From Clostridiales bacterium (GTDB taxonomy: Bacteria; Bacillota; Clostridia; Oscillospirales; Acutalibacteraceae): a DNA stretch of 37,197 nucleotides. The stretch lies in contig DUNU01000022.1 of NCBI GenBank assembly GCA_012839185.1, positions 89,604 to 126,800 of the forward strand. The letters are read 5' to 3'. The translations under genes and the position numbers were made by a program. Below, in pieces: positions 7,843 to 15,571 of the stretch (the first letter of the stretch is position 1; each line of letters opens with the position of its first letter). The notes beneath the pieces were generated by a model. It saw only the letters and a list, made by a program, of their open reading frames with translations. It searched no databases and was not told where the DNA came from.

Positions 7843-9104
7843 GACAATGGTTTACTCTCGATAATGCCGGTAAGATTTTTCCGGGACAAAACAGCCGGAA
7901 GTGGTCGAATGCTTTTCGTCTTAAATTGTCTACGGATAAACCGGTAAACCCCAAAATTTTAGAACAGGCATTGAAGAATATTATGCCTCGTTTTCCGTGT
8001 TTTGATGTTAAGTTGAGATACGGTTTGTTTTGGTATTATTTAGAGAAAAACCCGAAAGATGCTCCTCCCGTGATGCCGGATGTCAACAATATCTGCTATC
8101 GCTTTAAGTACAGCGAAAATGATGGTTTTTTGTTCAGAGTATTTTATTACGAGAATGATATTTCCGTAGAATTTTTTCATGCAATAACAGATGGGCAGGG
8201 ATGTACAATGTTTGCCTGTACTTTGGTTGCGGAGTATATCCGGCTTCGTGATAATGTTGATATCCCGTCTGGAGGTTTTGTACTTGATATAAAACAGAAA
8301 GCAACCGAATCGGAACTTCGTGACCCGTTTAAATATTATTGTGATTCGAAAGTTAAAGCTCAGCGTTCAAGCCTTAATGTGTATCATAGAAAAACCAAGA
8401 AACTGCCGATGCACACGGCAAGAAGCATTACCGGATTTTTGGAAGTAGATAAGGTTCTTGAGCTTACTCGTGCATTGGGAGTGACGATTACGGAATATAT
8501 GTCGGCAATGCTTGTGTATATTCATTATCGTATTCAACTTCGAGAGGAGCGGAAACAAAGACCTATCAGTGTTCAGATTCCGGTAAATCTGAGAAGAACA
8601 TACGATTCGGATACTTTGCGTAATTTTTCAATGACATATCAATACCGTATGGATCCGAATTTAGGAGAATGGACATTTGAGGAGATATTGTCGCAGTTAT
8701 CGTTATATCTTCGCTATATAAATAATGAAAAACAATTAAATTCAATGATGCGTGCAAATATTGCTCTTGAGAGAAATCCAATCATGAGAGTAATGCCGTT
8801 GTTTATAAAACGTGCGGGAATGTATATTGCATTTGCTTTTACTGGAGAAAAAAGTACGACAACCCTTTTTTCGAATTTGGGCAGACTTGCTATTCCCGAC
8901 GAACTTAAACAGTATATAACCAAAGCAGTATTATTTACCGGTCCCGGAATATTAAACGGTGCTCGTGTTGCTGCAATTTCTCATGGCAAAGATTTAGCGA
9001 TAACTTTTGTAAACTGCTATGTTGACAGAACTATCGAGAGAGATTTTTTCCGCGAACTTGTTTCTCGAGGCTTACATGTCAGAATTGAATCCAATATGGA
9101 ATGA
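7839..9104 (+). CDS. Condensation-fold acyltransferase (alcohol acetyltransferase/NRPS C-domain superfamily)
   Basis: The 421-aa protein belongs to the chloramphenicol-acetyltransferase-like superfamily that includes NRPS condensation domains and alcohol O-acyltransferases. The diagnostic HxxxDG motif is present as HAITDG with His114, Asp118 and Gly119. The bilobed fold is suggested by the second-half sequences ITEYMSAMLVY, VQIPVNLRRTY and LFSNLGRLAIP, which match the usual SxGR/N-containing latch region. The protein is stand-alone, with no carrier or adenylation domain, so it more likely transfers an acyl group from acyl-CoA or a lipid than acts in peptide synthesis. Start codon overlaps the stop of the TRIC gene. 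It is followed after 45 nt by a zinc-ribbon membrane protein. The substrate cannot be read from the sequence. Confidence 0.75.
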   Translation: MRQWFTLDNAGKIFPGQNSRKWSNAFRLKLSTDKPVNPKILEQALKNIMPRFPCFDVKLRYGLFWYYLEKNPKDAPPVMPDVNNICYRFKYSENDGFLFRVFYYENDISVEFFHAITDGQGCTMFACTLVAEYIRLRDNVDIPSGGFVLDIKQKATESELRDPFKYYCDSKVKAQRSSLNVYHRKTKKLPMHTARSITGFLEVDKVLELTRALGVTITEYMSAMLVYIHYRIQLREERKQRPISVQIPVNLRRTYDSDTLRNFSMTYQYRMDPNLGEWTFEEILSQLSLYLRYINNEKQLNSMMRANIALERNPIMRVMPLFIKRAGMYIAFAFTGEKSTTTLFSNLGRLAIPDELKQYITKAVLFTGPGILNGARVAAISHGKDLAITFVNCYVDRTIERDFFRELVSRGLHVRIESNME

Positions 9105-9149
9105 TTTTGTAGTTATTCCCTTAATTTTAGTTTGAAGTAAGGAGATATT

Positions 9150-9866
9150 ATGTCCTATTGCGTCAATTGCGGAGTTGAGTTAGCAAAGTCCGCACAAAAA
9201 TGTGTCTTGTGCAGTTGTCCGGTAGTCAATCCGATGTTGCCGCAAGATGCACAGGAAGACGAAGTGAAGCCGTTTCCGGATTTGATTGTAATTCCGAAAA
9301 CTGCAAGAAAGAGGTATACCGCATTGATAATAACATTTTTGTTATGTATCCCGAATATTATCTGCGGACTTACAAACATCTTCCTGCCTGAAACCGGAAT
9401 ATGGTCGGTTTATGTGATATTGACTTCATTTTTAGGCTGGTCGATGTTTATCTTGCCTTTCTTAATCAAAAAAAAGAAACCATATATTTTGCTTGCAGTC
9501 AATACAGTGTACTTGTTGGTTTATTTGTATGTGCTGTTTGCGATAAATCTGCCTGACGGATCGAAATGGTTTTTGAGGTTAGCTTTACCGTTGGTGCTTT
9601 TGCTTTCGGCAATGGTTCTGTTTATGATAATATGGCTTCGTCGGAAACAACGCTCCGACTTCGCGATAACAATAGCAGTACTGACCGAAATTTCGATTTA
9701 TTGTATTATATTCGATATACTGATTCATGTATTTTACGTCATTGACTCGCGAGTATATTTTTCATTTATTGTGGCTGCGTCGAATCTTGTCATTACGGTA
9801 ATGATGATATTTGCATTGAAGAATAAGAGATTTGGCAACTGGTTACGTCGTAAATTTTTCGTATAG
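9150..9866 (+). CDS. Zinc-ribbon integral membrane protein (DUF6320-like)
   Basis: Function unknown. The 238-aa protein opens with a short zinc ribbon (CVNC at residues 4-7, CVLC at about 18-21), then a linker and about six hydrophobic segments between residues 55 and 225 (for example ALIITFLLCIPNIICGL and LALPLVLLLSAMVLFMII), ending in a basic tail (LRRKFFV). I associate this architecture with DUF6320 proteins, which I recall next to alcohol-acetyltransferase-like genes in Clostridia; that recollection should be checked. The start is supported by AAGGAG 7 nt upstream. The following gene's AGGAGG overlaps this stop codon, so they are tightly coupled. Confidence 0.65.
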   Translation: MSYCVNCGVELAKSAQKCVLCSCPVVNPMLPQDAQEDEVKPFPDLIVIPKTARKRYTALIITFLLCIPNIICGLTNIFLPETGIWSVYVILTSFLGWSMFILPFLIKKKKPYILLAVNTVYLLVYLYVLFAINLPDGSKWFLRLALPLVLLLSAMVLFMIIWLRRKQRSDFAITIAVLTEISIYCIIFDILIHVFYVIDSRVYFSFIVAASNLVITVMMIFALKNKRFGNWLRRKFFV

Positions 9867-9876
9867 GAGGAAGAGC

Positions 9877-12114
9877 ATGAGAAAAGTCACTGCAATTATC
9901 TTGGTTTTTGCTATGGTTATCTTGGCTGTCGGAATGATTGCCGGTGCCGAAGAAACATATTCGGTGGGCATCTATGTGCCACAGCAACAGATGTATGTAC
10001 GCACAGGACCAAGTCAGAACTATTCACATCAGGATATTATTGAACCAGACACGAAAGTTAATGTAAGTGTTATTAACGGTGTATGGGGTTGGGGTACATA
10101 TGGTGACGGTAAGGACGGTTGGGTAATGCTCACCTATATGAATAAGGAAGGTGAAAGTTCCACTACCGAAAGACCTACTGAAACAACAACCCAAGCTTCC
10201 GACGGATACAAAACCGGTAAATATTGCGTAAGCGATACGGAGCTGAATGTTCGTGTTTCTCCTAATTCGACAATTATCGGTGAAATTAAAAATGGTGATA
10301 TTGTTGAAGTCCTTGAGGTTTCGGGAATTTGGGGAAGAATAGTTTGGCAAAACGGCTTTGGCTGGATATATCTGCCGCTTTGTGAATATATTGACGGCAG
10401 CGAAGAAACCACCACCGAAGCGGAAACAACAGAGACCGAAACAACTACCGGCACAGAAACTACAACAGAGTCAGAAACAACAACCGAGCCTGTTGCAACA
10501 ACTGTCCCGGAAGAATCTACTACCGATGGGAATAACAATGAAAATACCGATGATTATGTAACCGGTCTTTATGAAGTTGATGTTCCTGAACTTTATTTCA
10601 GGGCATTGCCAGAGGCTGACGGAGAAATAATCGGTATCACTACCGCAGGCACTCAGATGAATGTTGTTGCAATAAGCGGTGAGTGGGGAAGATGTGCAAT
10701 TGATGGCAAAGACGGTTGGTTGATGCTTAAATATACAAAGCTTATTGATGCTCGAGAGTATAAATACTTTTTTGCATCTATAAACAAGACGACACTTGAT
10801 GGTGCAGTTGAAGTTGATTTTACAAAGCTTGCCGATAAAGGTATTTCCGGAATTATTCTTTATCTCGGTTTTGACAACGGATTAATAACATTTGATCCTC
10901 ATTTTGATGCCTTTTATTACGGAGCTCGTGATGCTGGATTAAAAGTCGGTGCTATTTTTGAATGTGACACCGCAGTCCCTGCTACAATCAAAGATACTGT
11001 TCAAAAGGTCAATGATTTTCTTCTGACGGGTGAATATATCTTTGAATTGCCCGTATTCTGTACTATAAGCGATACAGATTCTGCTACATTACTTGATGCT
11101 GCCAATACATTTTTTGACGGATTAAACGAAAATTATATAGCCGGATATAAGTGCAGTGAAGCAGATTACGAGAAAATAAAAAATCTTGAAAATGAACATC
11201 TTTGGATTACTGATTGCGGGAATACCATTGATGAAGGTATTGCTTTTGCAGGATTTGAATATCTTGTTAATGCAGGAGATGACAGTGTAGGCATTGAACT
11301 TAACTTAAATATCACCAATAAGGATTACGATGTAGTACATTATTATAAAGAGTGGACTGTGAATGTCGCTCCGACTTGCGATACATTCGGTGAGGAAACC
11401 GCGGAATGTATAGTTTGCGGTCAGAAACGCACCAGAACTATCGCACCTTTGGGGCATACCGTTACCCAGTGGTGTGAGTCTTGTGATGACCCGAATTACA
11501 GAATAGCAAAATGTGATGTTTGTGATAAAATAGTAGAGAAAGAGCTTTGTGTAAAATCCGGTGATTCTCACGACCATTTCCCTGAAAGAGAAAAAACGCT
11601 TGCAAGCAAAATTACCTGTGGTGTGGGAAGATATGTTACCCGTTGCAGATATTGCGACATTGAAATGTATGAAAGCTATGATTTAGTCGGCGATCATGAA
11701 GCGGGACGGGTTGAAGTTATTGAAGCTACCTGCACTCAGAATGGTAAAATTCTGACTCATTGCAAGAAATGTGATGTCATATTTGATACTGTCGAGATTG
11801 CTGCCACAGGACATGAAGTCGACGAGTGGAAGGTTGAGAAAGAACCTACCGAGACGGAGGATGGCACAAGAATCGGATTATGCAAAAAATGCAATAAGAC
11901 CATTGTTGAGACTTTTAATGTTACATTGATTGGTGATGTAAACCTTGACGGCAAAACAAAAATTACCGATGCAAGAGCAATCCTTCGTATTGCATTGGGA
12001 CTTGACGAAATGCCGACAGGCACAGCTTTTTATAACGCAGATGTCAATAAAGACGGCAAAATTACACTTGCCGACGCTGCAAGAACTCTGCGTTTAGCCA
12101 TGGGACTTGTCTAA
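9877..12114 (+). CDS. Secreted SH3-domain protein with degenerate GH25-like domain and C-terminal dockerin
   Basis: Start at ATG 9877, with AGGAGG 6 nt upstream; an earlier in-frame start at 9832 lies inside the previous gene. A signal peptide covers residues 1-24 (ends AGA). Three SH3-like domains follow (about 28-88, 107-175 and 228-287), the second and third separated by a Thr/Glu-rich linker. Residues about 298-487 resemble a GH25 lysozyme barrel (VDFTKLADKGISGIILYLGF, DAGLKVGAIFE), but the acidic pair normally written DxE reads TIS (396-398). A Cys-rich region with six CxxC pairs follows (about 495-670). The end (about 685-745) is a type I dockerin with two calcium loops, DVNLDGKTKITD and DVNKDGKITLAD. 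The protein is probably exported and docked on a cohesin scaffold. It precedes rnfC by 13 nt. Confidence 0.82.
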   Translation: MRKVTAIILVFAMVILAVGMIAGAEETYSVGIYVPQQQMYVRTGPSQNYSHQDIIEPDTKVNVSVINGVWGWGTYGDGKDGWVMLTYMNKEGESSTTERPTETTTQASDGYKTGKYCVSDTELNVRVSPNSTIIGEIKNGDIVEVLEVSGIWGRIVWQNGFGWIYLPLCEYIDGSEETTTEAETTETETTTGTETTTESETTTEPVATTVPEESTTDGNNNENTDDYVTGLYEVDVPELYFRALPEADGEIIGITTAGTQMNVVAISGEWGRCAIDGKDGWLMLKYTKLIDAREYKYFFASINKTTLDGAVEVDFTKLADKGISGIILYLGFDNGLITFDPHFDAFYYGARDAGLKVGAIFECDTAVPATIKDTVQKVNDFLLTGEYIFELPVFCTISDTDSATLLDAANTFFDGLNENYIAGYKCSEADYEKIKNLENEHLWITDCGNTIDEGIAFAGFEYLVNAGDDSVGIELNLNITNKDYDVVHYYKEWTVNVAPTCDTFGEETAECIVCGQKRTRTIAPLGHTVTQWCESCDDPNYRIAKCDVCDKIVEKELCVKSGDSHDHFPEREKTLASKITCGVGRYVTRCRYCDIEMYESYDLVGDHEAGRVEVIEATCTQNGKILTHCKKCDVIFDTVEIAATGHEVDEWKVEKEPTETEDGTRIGLCKKCNKTIVETFNVTLIGDVNLDGKTKITDARAILRIALGLDEMPTGTAFYNADVNKDGKITLADAARTLRLAMGLV

Positions 12115-12127
12115 AAGAGAGGTAAAT

Positions 12128-13507
12128 ATGAGTAAAAAAAACACTTTCTCAGTCTTAAAAGCTTTTGCAAAAGTGCGTGGCGGCGTCAGGGTAAAGAATA
12201 ATAAAAATACTGCAGATATGCCTGTTGAGCGTATACCAACGCCCAGACAAGTTGTATTGCCTATGGTTCAGCATATCGGTGTTCCGTGCAATCCGACGGT
12301 AGAAGTTGGAGACATTGTTGCAGTAGGACAGGTAGTCGGTGATACCGATTCGTTTGTATCAGCACCGATTCATGCGTCAATTTCAGGTAAAGTCATTGCA
12401 ATTGGTGATGTAAAAATTGCCAACGGAAAGATAGTAAAGGCAGTTACGATTGAATCTGATGACCTAATGACACAATATGAAGGAATTAAACCTCCTCATG
12501 TTACCAATCGTGAAGATTTTTTGAAGGCTGTTCGTGAATCCGGCTTGGTTGGTTTAGGTGGTGCAGGCTTCCCGACACATGTGAAAATCGGTTTTGATCC
12601 ATCAAAGAATGTTGATACGTTAGTTGTAAACGCTGCAGAATGTGAACCTTATATCACCGTTGACTATCGTGAATGTATGGAAAATTCATGGGATATCCTT
12701 TCGGGTATCCGTGTTCTTATTCATTATTTGGGATTCAAACAATGTATTATTGCAATTGAAGATAATAAACCCGATGCAATTGAAATGCTTTCACGAGTAG
12801 CCGCACAAAGTGGTGAAAATATTCGCGTTATGGCATTAAAATCAAAATATCCGCAAGGTGCTGAAAAACTGATGGTATTGTCCACTACGGGCAGAGTAGT
12901 TCCTATAGGAAAGCTTCCCGTAGATGTCGGCTGTGTGGTTATGAATGTAGCTTCCGTTGCCTTTATTTCAAGATACTTAAAAACCGGTGTTCCGCTTGTT
13001 TCACGTAGTATTACCGTTGACGGCACGGCGATAAAAAACCCGAAAAACGTTCGTGTTCCCGTAGGTATCAGTGTTCGTGAAATAATAGAATTTTGCGGCG
13101 GATACACGAATTTGTCCAGGAATGCTACCGACAAGAACGGCAACCCCGTTGATGTTAAGCCGTATAAGCTGATAACGGGCGGTCCGATGATGGGTACAGC
13201 ACTGGTAACAGACGAAGTTCCCATACTTAAAAGTAATAACGCAATTCTTGCATTTGCAAACAATAAGAGCAAAGTCAAGCCAACTCGTGACTGTATCCAT
13301 TGCGGTCGTTGTGCTGAAGCCTGTCCGATGAGTTTGTCTCCCCTGTTTATTATGAAAGCGGCTAAAGCTCGTGATGTGGAAATGATTAAAAAAAGCGGAA
13401 TAGATGTTTGTATGGAATGCGGCAGCTGTGCTTATGCATGTCCGTCGGGACTTCCGCTTGTACAACACATGCGTTTGGCTAAACAGATATTAAGAGAGGA
13501 GAGATAA
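12128..13507 (+). CDS. rnfC: Rnf electron transport complex subunit RnfC
   Basis: RnfC is the cytoplasmic NADH/FMN-binding subunit of the Rnf complex, which couples electron flow between reduced ferredoxin and NAD+ to ion translocation. Start at ATG 12128, preceded by AGAGAGG; the TTG at 12107 lies within the previous gene. Visible features are the biotinyl/lipoyl-like N-terminal fold (VEVGDIVAVGQVVGD, SAPIHASISGKV), the nucleotide/FMN region GLVGLGGAGFPTHVK, AAECEPY, and two [4Fe-4S] motifs: Cys389-392-395-399 (CIHCGRCAEAC) and Cys428-431-434-438 (CMECGSCAYAC). The length of 459 aa is normal for Gram-positive RnfC. It is first in the order C-D-G-E-A-B and lies 4 nt from rnfD. Confidence 0.96.
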   Translation: MSKKNTFSVLKAFAKVRGGVRVKNNKNTADMPVERIPTPRQVVLPMVQHIGVPCNPTVEVGDIVAVGQVVGDTDSFVSAPIHASISGKVIAIGDVKIANGKIVKAVTIESDDLMTQYEGIKPPHVTNREDFLKAVRESGLVGLGGAGFPTHVKIGFDPSKNVDTLVVNAAECEPYITVDYRECMENSWDILSGIRVLIHYLGFKQCIIAIEDNKPDAIEMLSRVAAQSGENIRVMALKSKYPQGAEKLMVLSTTGRVVPIGKLPVDVGCVVMNVASVAFISRYLKTGVPLVSRSITVDGTAIKNPKNVRVPVGISVREIIEFCGGYTNLSRNATDKNGNPVDVKPYKLITGGPMMGTALVTDEVPILKSNNAILAFANNKSKVKPTRDCIHCGRCAEACPMSLSPLFIMKAAKARDVEMIKKSGIDVCMECGSCAYACPSGLPLVQHMRLAKQILREER

Positions 13508-13511
13508 AACC

Positions 13512-14465
13512 ATGGCTGATAATAATCTTATGACTGTAAGTGCATCACCTCATGTTCGTGCTCACAGAACAACAACGGGCATTATGCTTGATGTTGTTCT
13601 TGCACTTAGTCCGTCTTTAGTTGCCGCTCTCTCCTTTTTTGGTATTCGTGCGTTATGGGTGGTGTTGGTCTGTGTCGGTACGGCAGTTTTATCTGAATTC
13701 ATTACCCGTAAAATACTTAAAAGAAGTACAACAATCGGAGATTTGTCCGCAGTTGTAACCGGTCTTTTGCTTGCTTTTAATCTCCCTGTAACAATCCCGC
13801 TTTGGATGGCAGCTATAGGTTCCGTTGCCGCAATAGTTGTTGTAAAACAGTTATTTGGCGGTATCGGTCAAAATTTTGCAAATCCCGCAGTTGTCGGCAG
13901 AATTATTCTTCTTGTATCCTTCCCGTCTGCGATGTCGAATTTTACGAATACACGTATGGCAGATGTTGATGCAGTTACTACCGCAACCCCTTTGCAGGCA
14001 CTTGCAAGTGGTGGCGAGATGCCCACTTTATTTGAAATGTTTATAGGTCAGCGAGCGGGAGCATTGGGGGAAACATGTATCGTTGCTCTTATTATCGGTG
14101 CTGTATACTTGTTTTTGCGTGGAGTAATTAAACCGACTATTCCGTTTGTTTTTGTTGGTACGGTTGCTCTTATTATGCTTGTTTACAGCCGTGGAGATTA
14201 TGAATTTGTTCTTTATCACATTATGTCCGGCGGTCTGGTTTTAGGTGCAGTGTTTATGGCTACTGACTATACCACTTCACCGCTTACCACAAAAGGTAAA
14301 ATCATTTTCGCAATCGGTTGCGGAGTAATTACTTGTGTAATTCGTCTTTGGGGATCACTTCCCGAAGGTGTTTCGTATTCAATTCTTATTATGAATATCT
14401 TAACTCCCCTGATTGATAAAATAACTGCAAACAAGCCGTTTGGAACGGTCAAAGAGATGGAATAA
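13512..14465 (+). CDS. rnfD: Rnf electron transport complex subunit RnfD
   Basis: RnfD is a polytopic membrane subunit carrying covalently attached FMN. The family signature is seen in ASPHVRAHRTT, repeated transmembrane helices, and LFGGIGQNFANPAVVGRI. The flavinylation site for ApbE lies at residues 153-159 and reads DAVTTAT, where the usual motif is Dxx(S/T)GAT; the acceptor Thr159 is present but Gly is replaced by Thr. The 317-aa length is normal. Start codon ATG 13512 follows a purine-rich AGAGGAGAG that overlaps the rnfC stop. The rnfG gene follows 11 nt later. Confidence 0.95.
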   Translation: MADNNLMTVSASPHVRAHRTTTGIMLDVVLALSPSLVAALSFFGIRALWVVLVCVGTAVLSEFITRKILKRSTTIGDLSAVVTGLLLAFNLPVTIPLWMAAIGSVAAIVVVKQLFGGIGQNFANPAVVGRIILLVSFPSAMSNFTNTRMADVDAVTTATPLQALASGGEMPTLFEMFIGQRAGALGETCIVALIIGAVYLFLRGVIKPTIPFVFVGTVALIMLVYSRGDYEFVLYHIMSGGLVLGAVFMATDYTTSPLTTKGKIIFAIGCGVITCVIRLWGSLPEGVSYSILIMNILTPLIDKITANKPFGTVKEME

Positions 14466-14476
14466 AGGAGAGAATT

Positions 14477-15559
14477 ATGTCTAAAAAATCATCGGCAAAA
14501 GAAATAATTATTCCGACGATAACATTATTTATTATCGCTTTGATTTCTGCGGTGTTGTTGGCAGGACTTAATTCACTGACCGCTCCGATTATATCCGAAA
14601 ATAATTTGGCTGCGGAAAACGAATCTCGTCAGACGGTACTTCCTGCGGCGGTTAATTTTAATGAAAAAACAACAGATGACGGTACGATATATTACGAAGG
14701 CATTTCTTCAAGCGGTGAATTTGTTGGTATCGTTGTTACAACCAGGAGTAAATCTTACGGCGGAGAAATCAGTGTTATGACCGGTATTGATGAAAACGGT
14801 GTGGTTGCAGGAATAGTTATTCTTCAGATTGAGGATACTCCCGGTCTTGGTATGAAAGTGAAGGAAGATTATTTCTTAAATCAGTTTATTGGTGGTTCCG
14901 GATCATTCAAGGTAACAAAAAACGGTGTTTATGCTGCAGATGGCGATGCAAATATTGATGCAATTTCGAGTGCAACAATAACATCTGTGGCAGTTACAAA
15001 TGCTGTTAATACTGCACTTGACATTTACAATTCTGCTGTATCTTTGGCAGAGCAAAATTTGTCGACCGAGCCGGATGCAAATGAAAATAGCCCGACAGAA
15101 CCGAATATAACCGAAAACAATTTGACTGAAGAAGACAAAACTCGTCAAAATGCACTTCCCTCTGCGGTTGCATTTAATGAAAAAACAACAGATGATGGTA
15201 TGATATATCACGAAGGTGTTGGCTCAAACGGTGAAAATGTCGGTATGGTTTTTATAACCGAATGCAAATCATACCATGACACAGTTAAGGTTATGACCGG
15301 TATCGATAATAACGGTACGGTTACGGGAGTGGTTATTCTTGAGATAAATGATACTCCCGGTTATGGTATGAATGCCACGGAAGATTATTTCTTAAATCAG
15401 TTTATCGGTTGTTCTGATACATTTAAGGTTACAAAGAACGGTATTTATGCCGAAGATGCTAACTCGGAAATTGATGCAATTTCAAGTGCCACAGTAACAT
15501 CCGCAGCAGTAGTAAACGCTGTCAATGTTGCACTTGAGTTTTACAAAGCGTTGGCGTAA
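14477..15559 (+). CDS. rnfG: Rnf subunit RnfG with a tandemly duplicated FMN-binding domain
   Basis: RnfG carries one N-terminal membrane helix (about residues 10-35) and an extracytoplasmic domain with covalent FMN. Usual members are about 180-210 aa with one FMN domain. This one is 360 aa and has two. Domain 1 runs from Asn42 (base 14600) to about 15036; domain 2 from 15116 to the end, an offset of 172 residues. By eye I count about 93 identical residues over about 145 aligned positions. Both copies keep the whole domain: NEKTTDDG, VMTGID, DTPGxGM, EDYFLNQFIG, FKVTKNG and the flavinylation motif DAISSAT followed by ITS or VTS. A Thr/Glu/Asn-rich linker joins them. Start supported by AAAGGAG upstream of ATG 14477. 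Two FMN groups per subunit are predicted. Confidence 0.95.
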   Translation: MSKKSSAKEIIIPTITLFIIALISAVLLAGLNSLTAPIISENNLAAENESRQTVLPAAVNFNEKTTDDGTIYYEGISSSGEFVGIVVTTRSKSYGGEISVMTGIDENGVVAGIVILQIEDTPGLGMKVKEDYFLNQFIGGSGSFKVTKNGVYAADGDANIDAISSATITSVAVTNAVNTALDIYNSAVSLAEQNLSTEPDANENSPTEPNITENNLTEEDKTRQNALPSAVAFNEKTTDDGMIYHEGVGSNGENVGMVFITECKSYHDTVKVMTGIDNNGTVTGVVILEINDTPGYGMNATEDYFLNQFIGCSDTFKVTKNGIYAEDANSEIDAISSATVTSAAVVNAVNVALEFYKALA

Positions 15560-15571
15560 GGAGGGGATATA

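Noticed and set aside
10134-10538. 134-codon minus-strand open frame opposite the dockerin protein gene
   Set aside because: It is the antisense of the Thr/Glu-rich linker, whose ACA/ACC/GAA codons give Val/Ser-rich sequence; no ribosome binding site and no family resemblance.
10390-10540. Repetitive ACA/ACC-rich DNA considered as a tandem repeat or CRISPR-like array
   Set aside because: It is the coding sequence of a low-complexity Thr/Glu linker, with no regular repeat-spacer arrangement.
12724-13278. 184-codon minus-strand open frame opposite rnfC
   Set aside because: Lies wholly inside the clear RnfC coding region and has no recognisable protein pattern.
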